This document shows positions 1-11,331 of a DNA stretch of 64,000 bases, in pieces. Every line of letters starts with the position of its first letter. The stretch's first letter is position 1. This DNA is from Bathymodiolus brooksi (lineage: Eukaryota; Mollusca; Bivalvia; Mytilida; Modiolidae). A program made the position numbers and the translations under genes. Location of the stretch: the NCBI GenBank assembly GCA_963680875.1, contig OY804580.1, forward strand, positions 94,083,353 through 94,147,352, read 5' to 3'. A model generated the notes under the pieces. It was not told where the DNA came from. It made no database searches and saw nothing but the letters and a program-made list of their open reading frames with translations.

Positions 1-323
1 CCTTAAAACTTCAGGTGGGTATCGGTGCGAATTACAAATTTTAACCAAAAAAAACTGGGTTACATATTAGTGTTAATCAACTCATTATAATGTACCTCAA
101 GTTTAGTTTTTATTCCAACCCATTTCAGTAAAAAAGGATCATTTTTAAGAAATTCCTTATTTTTAGTAATAGATGTTAAAGTGGCTATCTTAGATATAGG
201 TGGGGCTGCCAGTTACAATATTTAAAGAATAAAGAGTACCACCCAAGGACAATCTCTGCAAAGTTGGATTTGAACTTGGCCGATAGGCTTCAAAGGAGAT
301 GATAGCAAAGCTCACTTGGCATT
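1..323. other. Intergenic, nothing recognised
   Basis: AT-rich sequence. I see no gene, repeat or terminal structure I can name here. Confidence 0.4.
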
Positions 324-932
324 TCACAAGGTAAGCATTATTTCTGTAATTTGGGCAATATTAAAATTACCTCGACGTGTTGGACACTTTCCCAGTGCTT
401 GTCTGCTTTGTTCTGGTGTAATGTTATACCTCCTGGCATTTAGTATTTGTGTTTCAAAGCTACTGGTAGATTCACCAATAAACTGGTCCACACGACATGC
501 AATTTCAATACTTTCTTTGAAAAATGTGTTTCCTTCTTCTTCTGATAAACTAACTTGTGGTCGATTAATAACAGCGTTGCGGTTATTTCTCATTCTTTCC
601 ATATCATCTCCTTGGTTTATATTTGTGGGTAATGGTTTTTTCCCCCAATTCTCTGAAGGTGCATGGACTAAATTAAAACGTCGTATCAGTTTGCACAAAA
701 GTGATAGGTCCAACTTGTTAAATCCATCAGTGCTTAGTGTTGATATTAAAAGTTTTTCTGAATTATCAAGAGATTTCCTAAATTTATTATTTGGATCATT
801 GTCGATCATCCTCAAAACCATATTCGGCGGAAAGTCGTGTATCATTTTAATTGCCATCTGTGGATAAAATTGATGCGCCACAATCAAGCAAGAAACATGT
901 CGTTTAAAATCTGCTGACACTTCAGTAGCCAT
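324..932 (-). CDS. DZIP3-like HEPN domain protein (single-exon ORF)
   Basis: A 202-residue ORF. The middle resembles the DZIP3-type HEPN domain that is expanded in molluscs, where it is often fused to TIR, death or NACHT modules. Residues about 70-95 read STDGFNKLDLSLLCKLIRR, matching the 'F-D-x-T-L-L-x-x-L-L-R' helix. This is followed by a W/P turn (SENWGKKPLP), then GDDMERMRNNRNAVIN and a second helix with FIG. HEPN domains are helical and many are RNases using an R-x4-6-H motif. Here the expected His after RN is Asn (RNAVIN), so RNase activity is doubtful. The ORF starts at its own ATG and has no other domain, unlike multidomain host members. It may be one exon of a larger gene or a retrocopy. 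Family call is from motif memory. Confidence 0.5.
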   Translation of the reverse strand: MATEVSADFKRHVSCLIVAHQFYPQMAIKMIHDFPPNMVLRMIDNDPNNKFRKSLDNSEKLLISTLSTDGFNKLDLSLLCKLIRRFNLVHAPSENWGKKPLPTNINQGDDMERMRNNRNAVINRPQVSLSEEEGNTFFKESIEIACRVDQFIGESTSSFETQILNARRYNITPEQSRQALGKCPTRRGNFNIAQITEIMLTL

Positions 933-1236
933 GACTACTGTATTACTGTACTATTTAAATTACTAAATTATTATAATTTATGTATAAACAAGTCTTGACG
1001 TTTATTTCTACAAAATTTCGAATTTTTTTCTAGCTCGTTTTGAATTTACAAGAACTTTTTTGTTTATTTTGAAACTTCTTTACAGAAGGTGCAACTTCAT
1101 CAAAATATGTTTGATCTTTAACATTTGTGATATGCAAGACAAGTCCAACCATTCTGGAAAAAAAAAAAAAATCTGAATTCTAGGTAGTGTTATATAATAA
1201 CTTTCTGACATGATACAATAAATTAGATTTCGTCAA
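933..1236. other. Intergenic, nothing recognised
   Basis: AT-rich spacer upstream of the HEPN ORF with a short poly-A run near 1158. No confident promoter element or gene is visible. Confidence 0.4.
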
Positions 1237-1245
1237 TAATAAAAT

Positions 1246-1358
1246 CAATCTGATTAAAATTAGATCCCCGCACTTGCTCCCTATTTTCTATCGCGACGAC
1301 TACAAAACACCGATAGAAAATAGGGAGCAAGTGCGGAGATTTAATTTTAATTAGATTG
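1246..1358. mobile_element. 113-bp foldback MITE with 9-bp target duplication
   Basis: Two 48-nt arms (1246-1293 and 1311-1358) are inverted copies with about 45/48 identity around a 17-nt loop, so nearly the whole element folds on itself. It is flanked by an exact 9-bp direct repeat, TAATAAAAT, at 1237-1245 and 1359-1367. Target duplications of 9 bp are typical of Mutator-like transposons, so this is probably a non-autonomous Mutator-type MITE. It has no coding capacity. Confidence 0.75.
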
Positions 1359-1456
1359 TAATAAAATTATAATCTATTAACTCCAAGCAGGAATATAATT
1401 AATAATACTGAGCTATATATAAAAAAAAATACCAATGTTTCTGTTCACTCTAGCAA

Positions 1457-1660
1457 CCCTAATATTGTATTGCTAACCCTAAAGTTTTTATTGCTTACCC
1501 TAAAGTCTGTATTGCTGACACTTATATTGTATTGCTAACCCTAAAGTTTTTATTGCTTACCCTAGAGTTTTTATTTCTGACCCTAATATGTTATTGCTTA
1601 CCCTAAAGTTTTTATTGCTGACCCTAATACTTTATTGCTGACCCTAATGTTTGTATTGCC
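1457..1660 (+). repeat. Minisatellite, 20-21 bp unit, about 10 copies
   Basis: About ten imperfect units of the form CCCTAAagtttttATTGCTgA follow head to tail. Units alternate between 20 and 21 bp and vary in the middle. The embedded CCCTAA resembles a telomere repeat but is only six bases of each unit. Confidence 0.85.
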
Positions 1661-1816
1661 ATTTCTTGGACATGACCTGCTAAAGTCAGACCCTTGTCCA
1701 GTAAACCATAGGTAAAACATTTAGAACAGTTTTGCCCGCCTACATGTACATATCCTATATTTTTTTCTAGAATATTAGCAGAAACACACATAATGTTTTC
1801 ATTGGTTTAGCTTTAT

Positions 1817-2046
1817 GGTGTTTAATGCTATTTTCAACAATATTTCAGTTATATCGCTTCTGTCGGTTTTATTGGTGGAGGAAACCTGAGTACTTGACTG
1901 ACCTGTCGCAAGTCACTGACAAACTTTATCACATAAGGTTGTATCGAGTACACCTTGTCATGAACGGGGTTCGAACTCACAACTTAAGTGGTGATAGGCA
2001 CTGATTGCACAGGTAGTTGTAAATCCAACCGCCATACGATCATAAT
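1817..2046 (-). repeat. tRNA-derived SINE
   Basis: Read on the minus strand it starts near 2046 with a tRNA-like head: an A-box-like GTATGGCGGTTGG and a B box GAGTTCGAACCCC about 50 nt further on. A body containing GTGATAAAGTTTGTCAGTGAC follows, then a 3' tail with ATATAACTGAAATATTG and a TTAAACACC-like end near 1817. Copies with the same order occur at 12514-12790 and 14879-15122. Confidence 0.8.
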
Positions 2047-3820
2047 TGATTGAAACTCATGATGAGCATTTTGCAAGAAAATGCTTAAAAATAGGATGAT
2101 AAACAAGAAATTCAAATCCAGGAATTTGGCCCGTTCAGTTGAGTTTATCGTGAAAATATCACGACATTCTACTGGTATGAACATAATCTATTTCGAACAT
2201 TTAGTTTTGTCTATTCTGGCCATTAACAGAGAACAAAGCAGTGTGAGCATTAGTCCATTGTTGAAGACTGTTTGGCGTTCTCTATATAATATTTTGTATT
2301 TTGCTGTATTGTTGAATCTTTGTCTCATGGACATTTATTCCACATCTCAGTATTTTCCACTCATCACATATTTGTACACGTCGAGGGTATGTGCTAATCA
2401 ACTCCTCCATCCATTCTTCCTTCAAAGATTTATCAAAGTCAGTGTCCCAAATTCACCATTTAAAAACTTAAGGTTATTTGAAGGATTACTGCTATTAAAG
2501 TTTTGGTGAATGAAGAGTACGTGTAAATTTCTAGCCAATGACTTATTATACAAAGTACGGATATGTGGTAGATGCCAAAGAGACAATCGCCTACTCTTCA
2601 CCAATAAAACAATTTAGAAAGACCAAAAGAAAATTACTATTAAAGAACACTGTAAAAACTTCAACGAATGATGAGTATACTCATTCTACGCAGTCACCTC
2701 TAGAAAGCCCCAAATATATAAAAAAAAATATGTACAAAATCAAAACAAAAAAACGGCAGAGCATCTTATTAACAAATACAATAAATGAAACTAAAAGATG
2801 AAAATCAGACGGTGTAAAATCACTGGCCAACATTCACCTGACTTGGGACAAGCACATGAAATGTGACGGGGTTACATCAGTTACATGAGCACTCAACCCT
2901 CCCCCTGAATGCAGACCAGTGATAAAAAAATAAGAACAAATAAGACACAGTAAAAATCAGAACGAACCGGTGTCTAATACGAGACAAAACAAGAAACATA
3001 CAAGATCAACAACAGATTGAACAAGTTTAAACAAATTGAAAACGAGTAGGGTCTCACAACTGAATAATCGAATTTAACTGACAACTACATGTAGCTTAAG
3101 ACAAAAAGGTCCTCTGACAAAAAGCCATACTTTTTTCACACACATTAGTCGTGCTGTCTCTAATAAAAGCTTTAATATCACGAAATCACAAACCGCGAGG
3201 GGGAAAAAATACATGACTGTGCGATGCCTTGCATCTTAACAACGATTTATGTTTTAACCTTTAAAAAACCAAGTATAGGCCAAGGTGCTCCGAAATGTTA
3301 AGCGGCCTCTGCTCCGCATATCGGACATGCTGGGTTGTCCAATGTCACCCCAGTATAGAGTCTAATCCGAGAAATTCAACCACCGAACATGTCCATGCTC
3401 TATACTTTCTGTCTCATATCGGCTGTACAGTAACAATAAATCGCGTAAGAAAGTCCCCGAAAAGATGTCACTCCATTGGCTGAAAGCGACCTTGTGATAA
3501 TCAAAAATGCAATCGAAAGGAGTACTTTACAAAAAGTCTGCGAGTTTTTCAGACGGCAACAGTTCGGAATCTATTGACCCGACAACAGTCATATAAGTTT
3601 TATTATCAAGAATGCGAAAGTAGTAATTATATCAGTTGTTTAAAATTTCATATAGAAAAAAAATGTTGCGGTATAATAAATTTGGATAATCATTATAGTA
3701 TAAAACCGGGAACCCTTTAAGTCTTCTAAATTTGGATAATCAATATATTATAAACCCTCTTAGTCTTCATGCCATATTGATTTTTTCATTTTTTTTTCGT
3801 TACATTTTGTTTTGGAAAAA
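2047..3820. other. Intergenic, no gene recognised
   Basis: Short ORFs here have no recognisable motif. 3265-3490 is less AT-rich and contains two partly complementary blocks around 'agtatagagtc' and 'ctctatact', possibly a repeat I cannot name. Confidence 0.35.
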
Positions 3821-3918
3821 TTTCGTTTCGCTTCGTTTCGATCGGTTTCGTTTCGCTTTGTTTGATTTCGTTTCGTTTCATTTCGTTTCGCTGCGTTCCG
3901 TTTTTATTTCGTTTCGCA
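3821..3918. repeat. TTTCG-rich simple repeat
   Basis: Degenerate tandem pentamers TTTCG/CTTCG/TTTCA run for about 95 bp. The ORF covering them (S-F-R/F-V-S-like) is a by-product of the repeat. Confidence 0.85.
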
Positions 3919-4162
3919 CTTTACAGGTGCCTCAAAAATACACCTGAAATAAAAAATAAAAAAAAATAAAAATCTATCATCATGCAAAACATGGATGCCT
4001 TTGATCTACTGAATATTAATATGAAAATGCATAGTTCTTGCAAACAAAAAAAGTATTGTAAAGGATTTTCACAGGAGGAGGATTTTGTTGCAGAGAAATT
4101 CTCTCGGCAAATAATAAGAAATTCCCTCAAGGAAGATCATTATGGCTAGAACAAGTTACTTT

Positions 4163-4492
4163 TCGATGAGATGATATCTGTTTTATACTAGATCAACACA
4201 CCGAGTTTTATGTTTATTGTACTAACTCACTGAAACAACAGTCCGCAGGAAGCTACAGAAATGTTGCATCACTCGATGAGATGATATCTGTTTTATACTA
4301 GACCAACACACCGAGTTTGATGTTTATTGTACTAACTCACTGAAACAACAGTCCACAGGAAGCTACAGAAATGTTGCATCACTCAAGACATTAACCTGAC
4401 TACGAGTCATCGTGTCTTTATTCCTGAATGCTGCATGCTTAGTGAAGAAGCAGCAAATACACATTTTATTGGTAAATTGGGTTGACCCGACA
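4163..4492 (-). repeat. SINE body with internal 110-bp tandem duplication
   Basis: 4163-4272 and 4273-4382 are near-identical copies of one 110-bp block (CGATGAGATGATATCTG...GTTGCATCACT). Together with the sequence up to GGGTTGACCCGACAAG they match the body of the larger SINE at 7425-9003, including CTCACTGAAACAACAGTCC and AATGCTGCATGCTTAG. Head and tail are missing. Confidence 0.7.
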
Positions 4493-5904
4493 AGATCTAC
4501 GGCAATAAAGTCAAGCACGCTTACCATGACATCACAGAAGCAGAAATTCAACTATGGTAAACTTAGGATGCATAACTATTGCAACCAAACTTTATATGTA
4601 AAGGGGCCGTCGTAGTAGATTCTTACACAAGTCCATATTTGAGATCAGCTATATCTTCCTCACAGTATGAGTGACGTGTCGTCGTTATCGTATGGTAAAT
4701 TAGATTTATAACTACAAATGTACCTACATGTATGCAATGAGTGCAAAAAAAATGCCTCAAAATCGCAGTGCGTTCTAACCCATTAAACAATCATATACCA
4801 TGGGACTGACAATATCATTAAACAGAGTTTCAGTTCTACCTCCTCCTGTCCGAAATAATATTTTCTATGAAATTGAGACGTCGAGTACCACCGGATTATA
4901 CAACACCGGACTGGGTGCATAGTCTACAGGAGGGGGCAGGTCCCCGTTTTGGCGAAAAACCTTTAAAAGCGACGGAAAATTTGGGTTTGGGTCCCCCTAT
5001 TTGCCCCCTCTTTTGAGAAAGTCTGGATCCGCCCCCGGTCTACTTTGAAAAAAACATTATAGGTCCATATATCTTAGTTAATATTGCTTAATTTTTTTTA
5101 TTGAACTTCGTCCCAAGTTAGGTAACACCTATATTATCATATTAACTCTTCTGCAAGGTGTCCAGATATATGACACAACTAGGTAGAATACTGCTTTACT
5201 GATTTTATAATAACGACTGTCTGTCATTTTGCCTTGAAGTGATCAATTCTTTATAACTTGTAACCATACCCTCCATCTTTTGTCCTCTTTGGCTGGTTTT
5301 GGTTACAATTCAGTTGACTTTATAATTTAGTTAATTTTATGTATTGGAGGTGTCAATCAAACAAGACATATTTTAAGCAATCAATAAACTGTAAAATTTA
5401 TTTAGTGGTGTCACTCATTCACTAAACTGGCTTCATTGCATTCACTCAATGCAAATTACAATAGACGGATTGTGTCCGTGAGCGACATCATTTTTTAACT
5501 TTCCATAAAAGTAATAATTTTAGTACTATTTAAAGTGAATGACTCAATTCAAGAAGTGCATATTTGATTACATTTGGGATATATCTTGCATATTTTGCCG
5601 TAAAACATGTTCTGACTGTCATCAGTTATTTACATTCAATAAAGTCAAATGTGGGCACGGACAAATTGGATTACCTGCCCTTACCTTTTCCGTCCCTATC
5701 ATTAATTTAAACATTGAGATTAGCGTCTAAGGAACACATCCATGTAAAATGTCAGACGGTTTAACAGGTAGAACTCCCTCGTTGAACTGAGAAAGTGGTG
5801 ACCTACCAGGAGTGTGGAAGTCATTCAAAACGCACTGTGACTTTATGTTCCAAGGCCCATTGAAAAAGAAAAAAGCAAATTTCAAGATTTGGATATATAG
5901 ATAA
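4493..5904. other. Intergenic with a possible hAT-type end
   Basis: No gene recognised. 4914-5040 ends in GTCTGGATCCGCCCCCGGTC, resembling the right terminus of CAGGGGCGGATCCAG-type hAT elements (compare 23202). No left end or target duplication was found. Confidence 0.35.
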
Positions 5905-6475
5905 GTTGATAACAGAAAATAGTCCACAATTTGCTAGTGGAGAATTCGCAAAGTTTGCGAAATAATATGGATTTATTCATATTAAAACTAGTCCTCATTT
6001 TCCACAAGCAACTGGACAAGCGGAAAGATCTGTACAAACAGACAAGAACTTGATTAAGAAGAGTAAAGATCCGAACAAAGCATTGCTCGATTATAGGAAT
6101 ACACCGCTAGTAGGAATTGAACTATCACCAGCTCAACTACAAATAGGACGACGATTAAAATCAAGTCTACCAACATCATCCGCACTATTGGAACCAACAT
6201 TTGTCAACGGAAAGAAAGTGAAAAAAAACTGTTAAACAAATTAAAAGGCAACACAATCAGGAACACTATTTCAACAAACGTAGTGGAAAACCGTTGAAAG
6301 AACTCAAAAATAATGAAACAGTTATGATTGAACATAACAACCAGTTAACACCAGGAAAGGTTGTAAGAAAACATGGAACACCTCGATCGAACATTGTGGA
6401 AACTCTAGGAGGTAAACGCTTCAGAAGAAATCGAAAACATCTGAAAGGAAAAGCATTGTTTCAACCTGAAAATGA
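5905..6475 (+). pseudogene. Ty3/Gypsy integrase C-terminal remnant
   Basis: Broken reading frame of a Gypsy integrase. ENSPQFASGEF matches the core after the second catalytic Asp, which is itself not preserved. QATGQAERSVQT contains the catalytic Glu region (G-Q-A-E-R). KALLDYRNTPLVG and SPAQLQIGRRL are the usual downstream motifs. After stops near 6233 the frame resumes with a basic C-terminal segment (VMIEHNNQLTPGKVVRKHG) like the tail of K02A2.6-type pol proteins. At least two stops or shifts break it and no LTR is evident, so this is a dead fragment. Confidence 0.75.
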
Positions 6476-7101
6476 AATTGAACATAACAGTACCAATTTA
6501 AAAAAAAAAAACACTTGTAACCGAACAGGAAATCACAAATGAGCTGACTGACATAGCCGAAAATAGGATAAACGACAATCAACCAACTGAAGTTACTCAA
6601 TCTGTCCAAACTCAGAAAACACCTTTGAAACCAAAATCCACCGAAACAATTTGCAATACAAGATATGGAAGAGCCGTTAAGATGCTGACAAAATATAGTG
6701 ATTATGTATGTAATTCAATCAGTGTAAATTCAAATGGAAATGAAGTGTATGTGTAAAATGGAAAAAAGCTAGAATAGGAATAAATGTGTGAATAAAATTT
6801 AGTGAAGGCAAAAGTACAAATATATATTAGAAATGTTTATTTGAAGTGGAATCAGAAATTCAATCATATGTGAATTCAAATCAAATATATATATTTGGTG
6901 AAAAGTGTATTATCAGAAAGTATAAAGTGAAAATATTAATATGAAATGTGAAAATATATCAAAATAGTGAAAATGAAAATACCAGGAGTGAAAATCATAT
7001 TGATGTTGAAATAAGTGCATCTGAAAATATCAGTATTATAAAAGTGTTTTGTTGAGATAAAATAAGATCAAGTCAGTGTAAATCAAGTGTTGATAGTATA
7101 T
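6476..7101. other. A-rich spacer downstream of Gypsy remnant
   Basis: Low-complexity A-rich sequence with recurrent GTGAAAAT/AGTGAAAA words from 6730 to 7060. It could be retroelement 3' sequence, but I find no LTR boundary. Confidence 0.35.
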
Positions 7102-7314
7102 TGTGTTTAGTGGTGGAAGACGCCGGAGTACCCGGAGAGAACCACCGACCATGGGCAAACAACTGGAAACCTTTATCACTTGTGGCTGCGAGTCGTGTGC
7201 ACCCATTTTTGTAATTTACAAAGCCGGGCGCGAACCCACGCCGTATTGGTGATAAGCTTGTCTGAGTTGTTAGGTAATCCAACTTCCTAACTCATTGAGC
7301 CACCTGGGCCCTCC
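7102..7314 (-). repeat. tRNA-derived SINE, second head type
   Basis: On the minus strand the head near 7314 reads CAGGTGGCTCAATGAGTTAGG (A box) and then GTGGGTTCGCGCCCGG (B box), a good tRNA-like promoter pair. The body continues towards 7102 with sequence related to the other SINEs (GGTTCTCTCCGGGTACTCCG, on the minus strand). The conserved tail is truncated. Confidence 0.7.
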
Positions 7315-7666
7315 ATTGTTTATATGTTCAACGAACAGCGTCGTATAATAATATAAGAGAAAGTTTTAAAGGTACACAAAAGGGCAATCAAGGGTCGTAA
7401 ATTAAAGACGGAGAGTGAGTGAGTGATTGTTGTTTAACGCCAATTCAGCAATTTTTCAGTTATATAAAGACGAAAGCAAGTTAATTTTCAATGAGATGAT
7501 GATGAGTTCCGCTTTGTTCTAGACCAATACGCTGAGTTGTATTTTAATAGTGCTAGCTCACTGAAACAACAGTCCGCGGGAAGACATGTCGCTCCACTCG
7601 GACACATTATTCTGATTCCGAGCCAACCAGCATTGCTCTTTCTCCTTAATGCTGCATGCTTAGCGG

Positions 7667-8194
7667 CATCTTCGCTAGCCAAGGGTTACGATTCGGGTCC
7701 CCCTTCTCTTCACCCTTGGCGGATCTAGAATACATTTTGAAATTCGCGCGCAATGCCACCTGGTGGTTTATCGAAGTTGCGCCCCTTAGATAGTCGTCAT
7801 CGCCAGCCAATCAGAATCGTTTTGTTATACGTATGTTGGAGAGTTGAAAATGGCAGCGCCCAGTGAATAAAAACTTATTTGTGATAAATTTAATTTGGAA
7901 GCACTTACTGTCAACCAAGTGAAAGTTTCAAAGCTTTGGCAGACGGGAAAGATGCTTTCATTGGAACCAAAACGGGAAGTGGCAAATCGTTGTCATATGA
8001 GAGCATTCCGGTGCAATTTTTGTTTACATTTCGTGGATAACATGTGCTCCGTGTAAAACGTCTTCTGGTTGGATACGTGTACTGGTAGCCGTAACCAATG
8101 AAATATTAAAGCGCGAATCCTCAAAATGTATTCTAGATCTGCCAAGGGTGGGGAGAAGGGGGACCCGAATCGTAACCCTTGGCTAGCGAAGATG
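7667..8194. mobile_element. 528-bp Mutator-like MITE in a SINE
   Basis: Terminal inverted repeats of about 80 bp begin CATCTTCGCTAGCCAAGGG at both ends and are over 90% identical by eye. The flanks are an exact 9-bp direct repeat GCTTAGCGG (7658-7666 and 8195-8203). No transposase ORF is present. The 9-bp duplication and long inverted ends fit a non-autonomous Mutator-like element. Confidence 0.85.
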
Positions 8195-8259
8195 GCTTAG
8201 CGGAGAAGCGACAAATACCAATTTTAAAGTCTTTGGTCTGACCCGACCTGGGCTCAAGC

Positions 8260-8937
8260 CAGGGCACGAAATTAACGCTGGTCCGCTAGCCCGAGGCTAA
8301 TAAAATCAGCGTCGGGCTAGAAGAACTCTCTTAGAAGCTAGTCTGATGGGCTAGTTAAAATTTCCTATTGTCAATTATTGTTTCCACTTCATTAATTTTA
8401 ATGACATAATTGAAAATCATAATTAGTCATTCATATTACTGTGCACACAATTTACCTGTGGGGAATTCCCTCGATATCAATTAGATCCTACAGAGTGGTA
8501 TACGAATTTATCAAATTACTCTATAATCCGGGTAACTCAGTGAGCGTTCTTAACAACATAATCTAAGGTTCAAGAAACGTGGCGACACATTACCGGCGTA
8601 GAGCAACCAGCGAACAAATTAAATTAGATAATAATGAAAAAATTGGAGAGAAAAGGGACGTATGATCAGATCAAAAGAAAAAGAAAATTTCAAACAAGCT
8701 GGCAGAAAAACCGCAACTGGTTAGTTCACAACAGTGAAATAGACCGAATGACATGTTCAGTTTGCATACAGTATGCTTCTTCCGACAGGATGATGGTGAC
8801 GCTGGTGATGATGATGTTTCAAGTGATGACAATACTGACATTCTTTCTTCATTATAATTTTTTTCAAATAAAATAATTATTATATAATTTTTAGTAATTG
8901 TCCCCATGGCCCAATTTTTGCTTAAATTCTACCCCTG
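8260..8937 (+). mobile_element. hAT-type element in the same SINE
   Basis: Ends begin CAGGGCACGAAATT on the left and CAGGGGTAGAATTT on the right (inverted). The flanking 8-bp repeats are GCTCAAGC (8252-8259) and GCTCAAAC (8938-8945), one mismatch. An 8-bp duplication and CAGGG termini are hAT hallmarks. It contains the short zinc-finger-like ORF at 8634-8790 but no transposase core. Confidence 0.7.
8634..8790 (+). pseudogene. ZNF862/hAT-type N-terminal zinc-binding fragment
   Basis: The ORF starts MKKLERKGTYDQIKRKRKFQ and continues TSWQKNRNWLVHNSEID and RMTCSVCIQYASS. The pattern 'K-F-x-x-x-W ... W-L ... M-x-C-x-x-C' is the N-terminal zinc-binding module that precedes many hAT-derived transposases and ZNF862-like proteins. 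After the CxxC the frame degenerates into hydrophobic sequence, and the His/Cys partner ligands and catalytic domain are missing. It may be an exon of the parental hAT gene retained in a deletion derivative. Confidence 0.5.
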
Positions 8938-9003
8938 GCTCAAACCCACGATCTTCCCCACTCGAGGCCAGAACGCTAACCATTGTGCCACTGATGTGGT
9001 TTT

Positions 9004-10315
9004 AAAGACGGAGAAGAAAATACAATGGCCATAATAAGAATGACGAAAAAACTAACAATATTCTACAAAACATTAGTGCACAAAAATCTACAGATTGAGC
9101 AAACCGACTCCTTGTAAAACATCGGGGGCTATTAAAAACATGGATTATGTGTGGCGGGGGGGAAGTTCACAAAATTTTAGATGAATAAGAAAACAAATAA
9201 TATTGAGCAAATATAACGTTTAATGGCAAATGTTTAGTAAACAAAATTGGATAAAAAGTGGAATTATTTTTCTTACTGACGTTTTAGATGAATATGGTCT
9301 TAAAGAAGGACAGACTACATACTTTGACATGCATAACACAAACTTTATGTTTCACTCTTAATTATTTAGAGGTAAATAATTAAAAATGTTTAAATGAAAA
9401 CTTATTCACTTTATATTACCATGCAAATAATTGTTAAACAATAGAAAATAGTAAATGATAGTGACTGTCTGGTATGCAACGAAAAAGAAACATACTAAAT
9501 ATTTACTTTGATTGTAAATCTAACAAATCATAAATTTTAAGTACTATATAATTGTACTTAAAATGTAATGGGACACTTTGTCGTTTTCCATAAACGCCTT
9601 GTGTTCATGCACTGGATTCGAATGAAAATGTTGATAGAGAATTTACATCTGTATGGAAATCAAGAAACCCTAATGCACCATCTACACAAAAGGTGTAAAA
9701 AAGTTTACGAAAAAACTAACTTATAATTATATAAACATCTGGAAGTGGTACGTTTCAAGTTTCTTTTAAAATGAAATATATTAATGATAGTTAACTTGAC
9801 ACATGCTTACTATTGATACTTTTGATAATTAGTTATTATTTTACTGTACAATTTTATTATTTACACAGTGGATCAGTAATATATTTAATCTGGATTATAC
9901 ATCTACACAAAGGTAAAAACCACATGTGTTTGTTTCTATCTTGCCATGCTGACTTCTATTAATAACTGATAAGATAGATAAGCCCCTCCCACCGTTCCTT
10001 ATTAGCTATCCAACCAGATTTTTATCTAGGTCAGCCTTGGCCTTAAAAGATTGTGACGGGAATACATCGTTTTTGAAAAACTGCATTGTCGGCAATTCTA
10101 TTTAATCGTACTTATACATTTAATTTCCTCCTTTGTGCTTGGAGTACACTTTCACGCATGCGTGTAAATGTGAATTTTTTTCCTCGTGTTCTGTTCACAG
10201 GTGCTTGTGGACAGGACACAGTATCACCCCTTTTTACACCCTACCCCCCTTTTTTCAATTTTTTTTCATTTCCATGGCTTTGAAATATGTAAAACAGCAA
10301 TAATATGCCGTTTTC
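9004..10315. other. Intergenic, nothing recognised
   Basis: AT-rich DNA with scattered poly-A and poly-T runs. No gene, LTR or terminal-repeat pair was found. Confidence 0.35.
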
Positions 10316-10460
10316 TGATTGCATATATATATTGCATATATGTATATAGAGATGCCGTTTTCTGATTGCATCAGTCGACTGATATGTATATAGAGATGCC
10401 GTTTTCTGATTGCATCAGTCGACTGATATGTATTATAGCTCTCTATATACATATCAGTCA
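10316..10460. repeat. Short tandem and inverted repeat
   Basis: GCCGTTTTCTGATTGCAT recurs three times with about 48-57 bp spacing, the last two followed by the palindrome-like CAGTCGACTG and ATATGTATATAGAG. The array ends in an inverted copy (CTCTATATACATATCAGTC), so the tail can form a hairpin. Confidence 0.7.
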
Positions 10461-10568
10461 TATGTCACATTGACATAATACATTTAACAACAATGGTTGT
10501 CAATATGAATTTAATAAGAGATTCTGGTATCTCAATGATGGTTCATGATACGGAAGTTAGGAATATGT

Positions 10569-11331
10569 CAGGGGCGTAGCCAGAATAATAGAGAAGAGAA
10601 GTATAGACACAAGCTGCTTCGGGGGGGGGGGGGGGGTCCTAGGGCCGCTCAAATGTCTCCATGGGGCGAAGTTTATAACATTCATCAATTACCATATCCA
10701 AGTCGACAAGCACATGTCTGTGAAAAGTTGGACAGTCATTCATCGCCAATAGTCGACCTTACGCATGATTTCACGTGTCTAATTGCACTGAAAGATCTCT
10801 CATTTGTTGCCCGGCATTGTCAGTAAGATACAGACGATGCTGTATATAACCGGGTATTATATAAGTCACGGTTTGCTGCATGTATAGTGTCTAGTAGTCT
10901 CTCTGGCTTATCATCTACAAGAGCCTCTCTGATTTTCCACCGCTCAAGCACACCCACAAAATCTACTTCCCTTTGTAAGTCTGTCTGATATAGGGCATTG
11001 AACAACCTATCAACTATTTCAGGTGTTAGGTTTAGAAGACTTGCAGGGTTTAGATAACATGCCAAAAAACTCCCCTTATTGCTTACTACTCGCTTTGATA
11101 TCTTGTCCACTAAATGATCCAAGAAGACAAGGCATAGGAATATTTTCCAGTAGTCAGATGGGTTGTCTACAGGATAATACGCTCTGTACATTTATATTAT
11201 GCATTATAGATTTAATCATGGAACATGTATGCGTATTCCAGTGGGAAAGTGGAGCATTGATTTATAAAACAAAATTGTCAAATTTATGAATAGGCACGCG
11301 CCTACTTGAGCCTAACGTAGCTACGCCCCTG
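10569..11331 (-). mobile_element. hAT-type deletion derivative
   Basis: The left end is CAGGGGCGTAGCCAG and the right end, inverted, is CAGGGGCGTAGCTAC, a typical hAT terminal pair. It encloses a minus-strand transposase fragment. The flanks share only TATGT rather than a full 8-bp duplication, so the exact boundary or target duplication has decayed. A poly-G run lies at 10621-10636. Confidence 0.65.
10820..11191 (-). pseudogene. hAT transposase fragment
   Basis: 123 residues containing NPSDYWKIFLCLVFLDHLVD, matching the 'A-E-x-Y-W/Y-R-x-x-x-x-P-F-L-D-x-L' segment of ZMYM/52-kDa-repressor-like hAT transposases, followed by the usual helix-rich region with a DL...E...W pattern. The upstream catalytic Asp regions and the C-terminal dimerisation domain are absent. 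It lies inside the terminal repeats of the element at 10569-11331. Confidence 0.55.

Larger units (their letters stand above)
7425..9003 (-). repeat. SINE carrying two nested transposon insertions
   Basis: The 3' tail lies at 7425-7466 (minus: ATATAACTGAAAAATTGCTG...GGCGTTAAACAAC). The body runs to 7666, resumes at 8195-8259, and the tRNA-like head lies at 8938-9003 (minus: GGCACAATGGTTAGCG and GTGGGTTTGAGCCC). The two gaps are an element with a 9-bp target duplication (7667-8194) and one with an 8-bp duplication (8260-8937). Removing both restores a contiguous SINE, which fixes the insertion ends. Confidence 0.8.

Noticed and set aside
1457..1660. Interstitial telomere repeat because of recurring CCCTAA
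   Set aside because: Only six bases per 20-21 bp unit match, so this is an ordinary minisatellite.
1984..2184. Small ORFs over SINEs (also 12548, 21357)
   Set aside because: They share [16 protein letters not shown] starts because they are translations of SINE heads.
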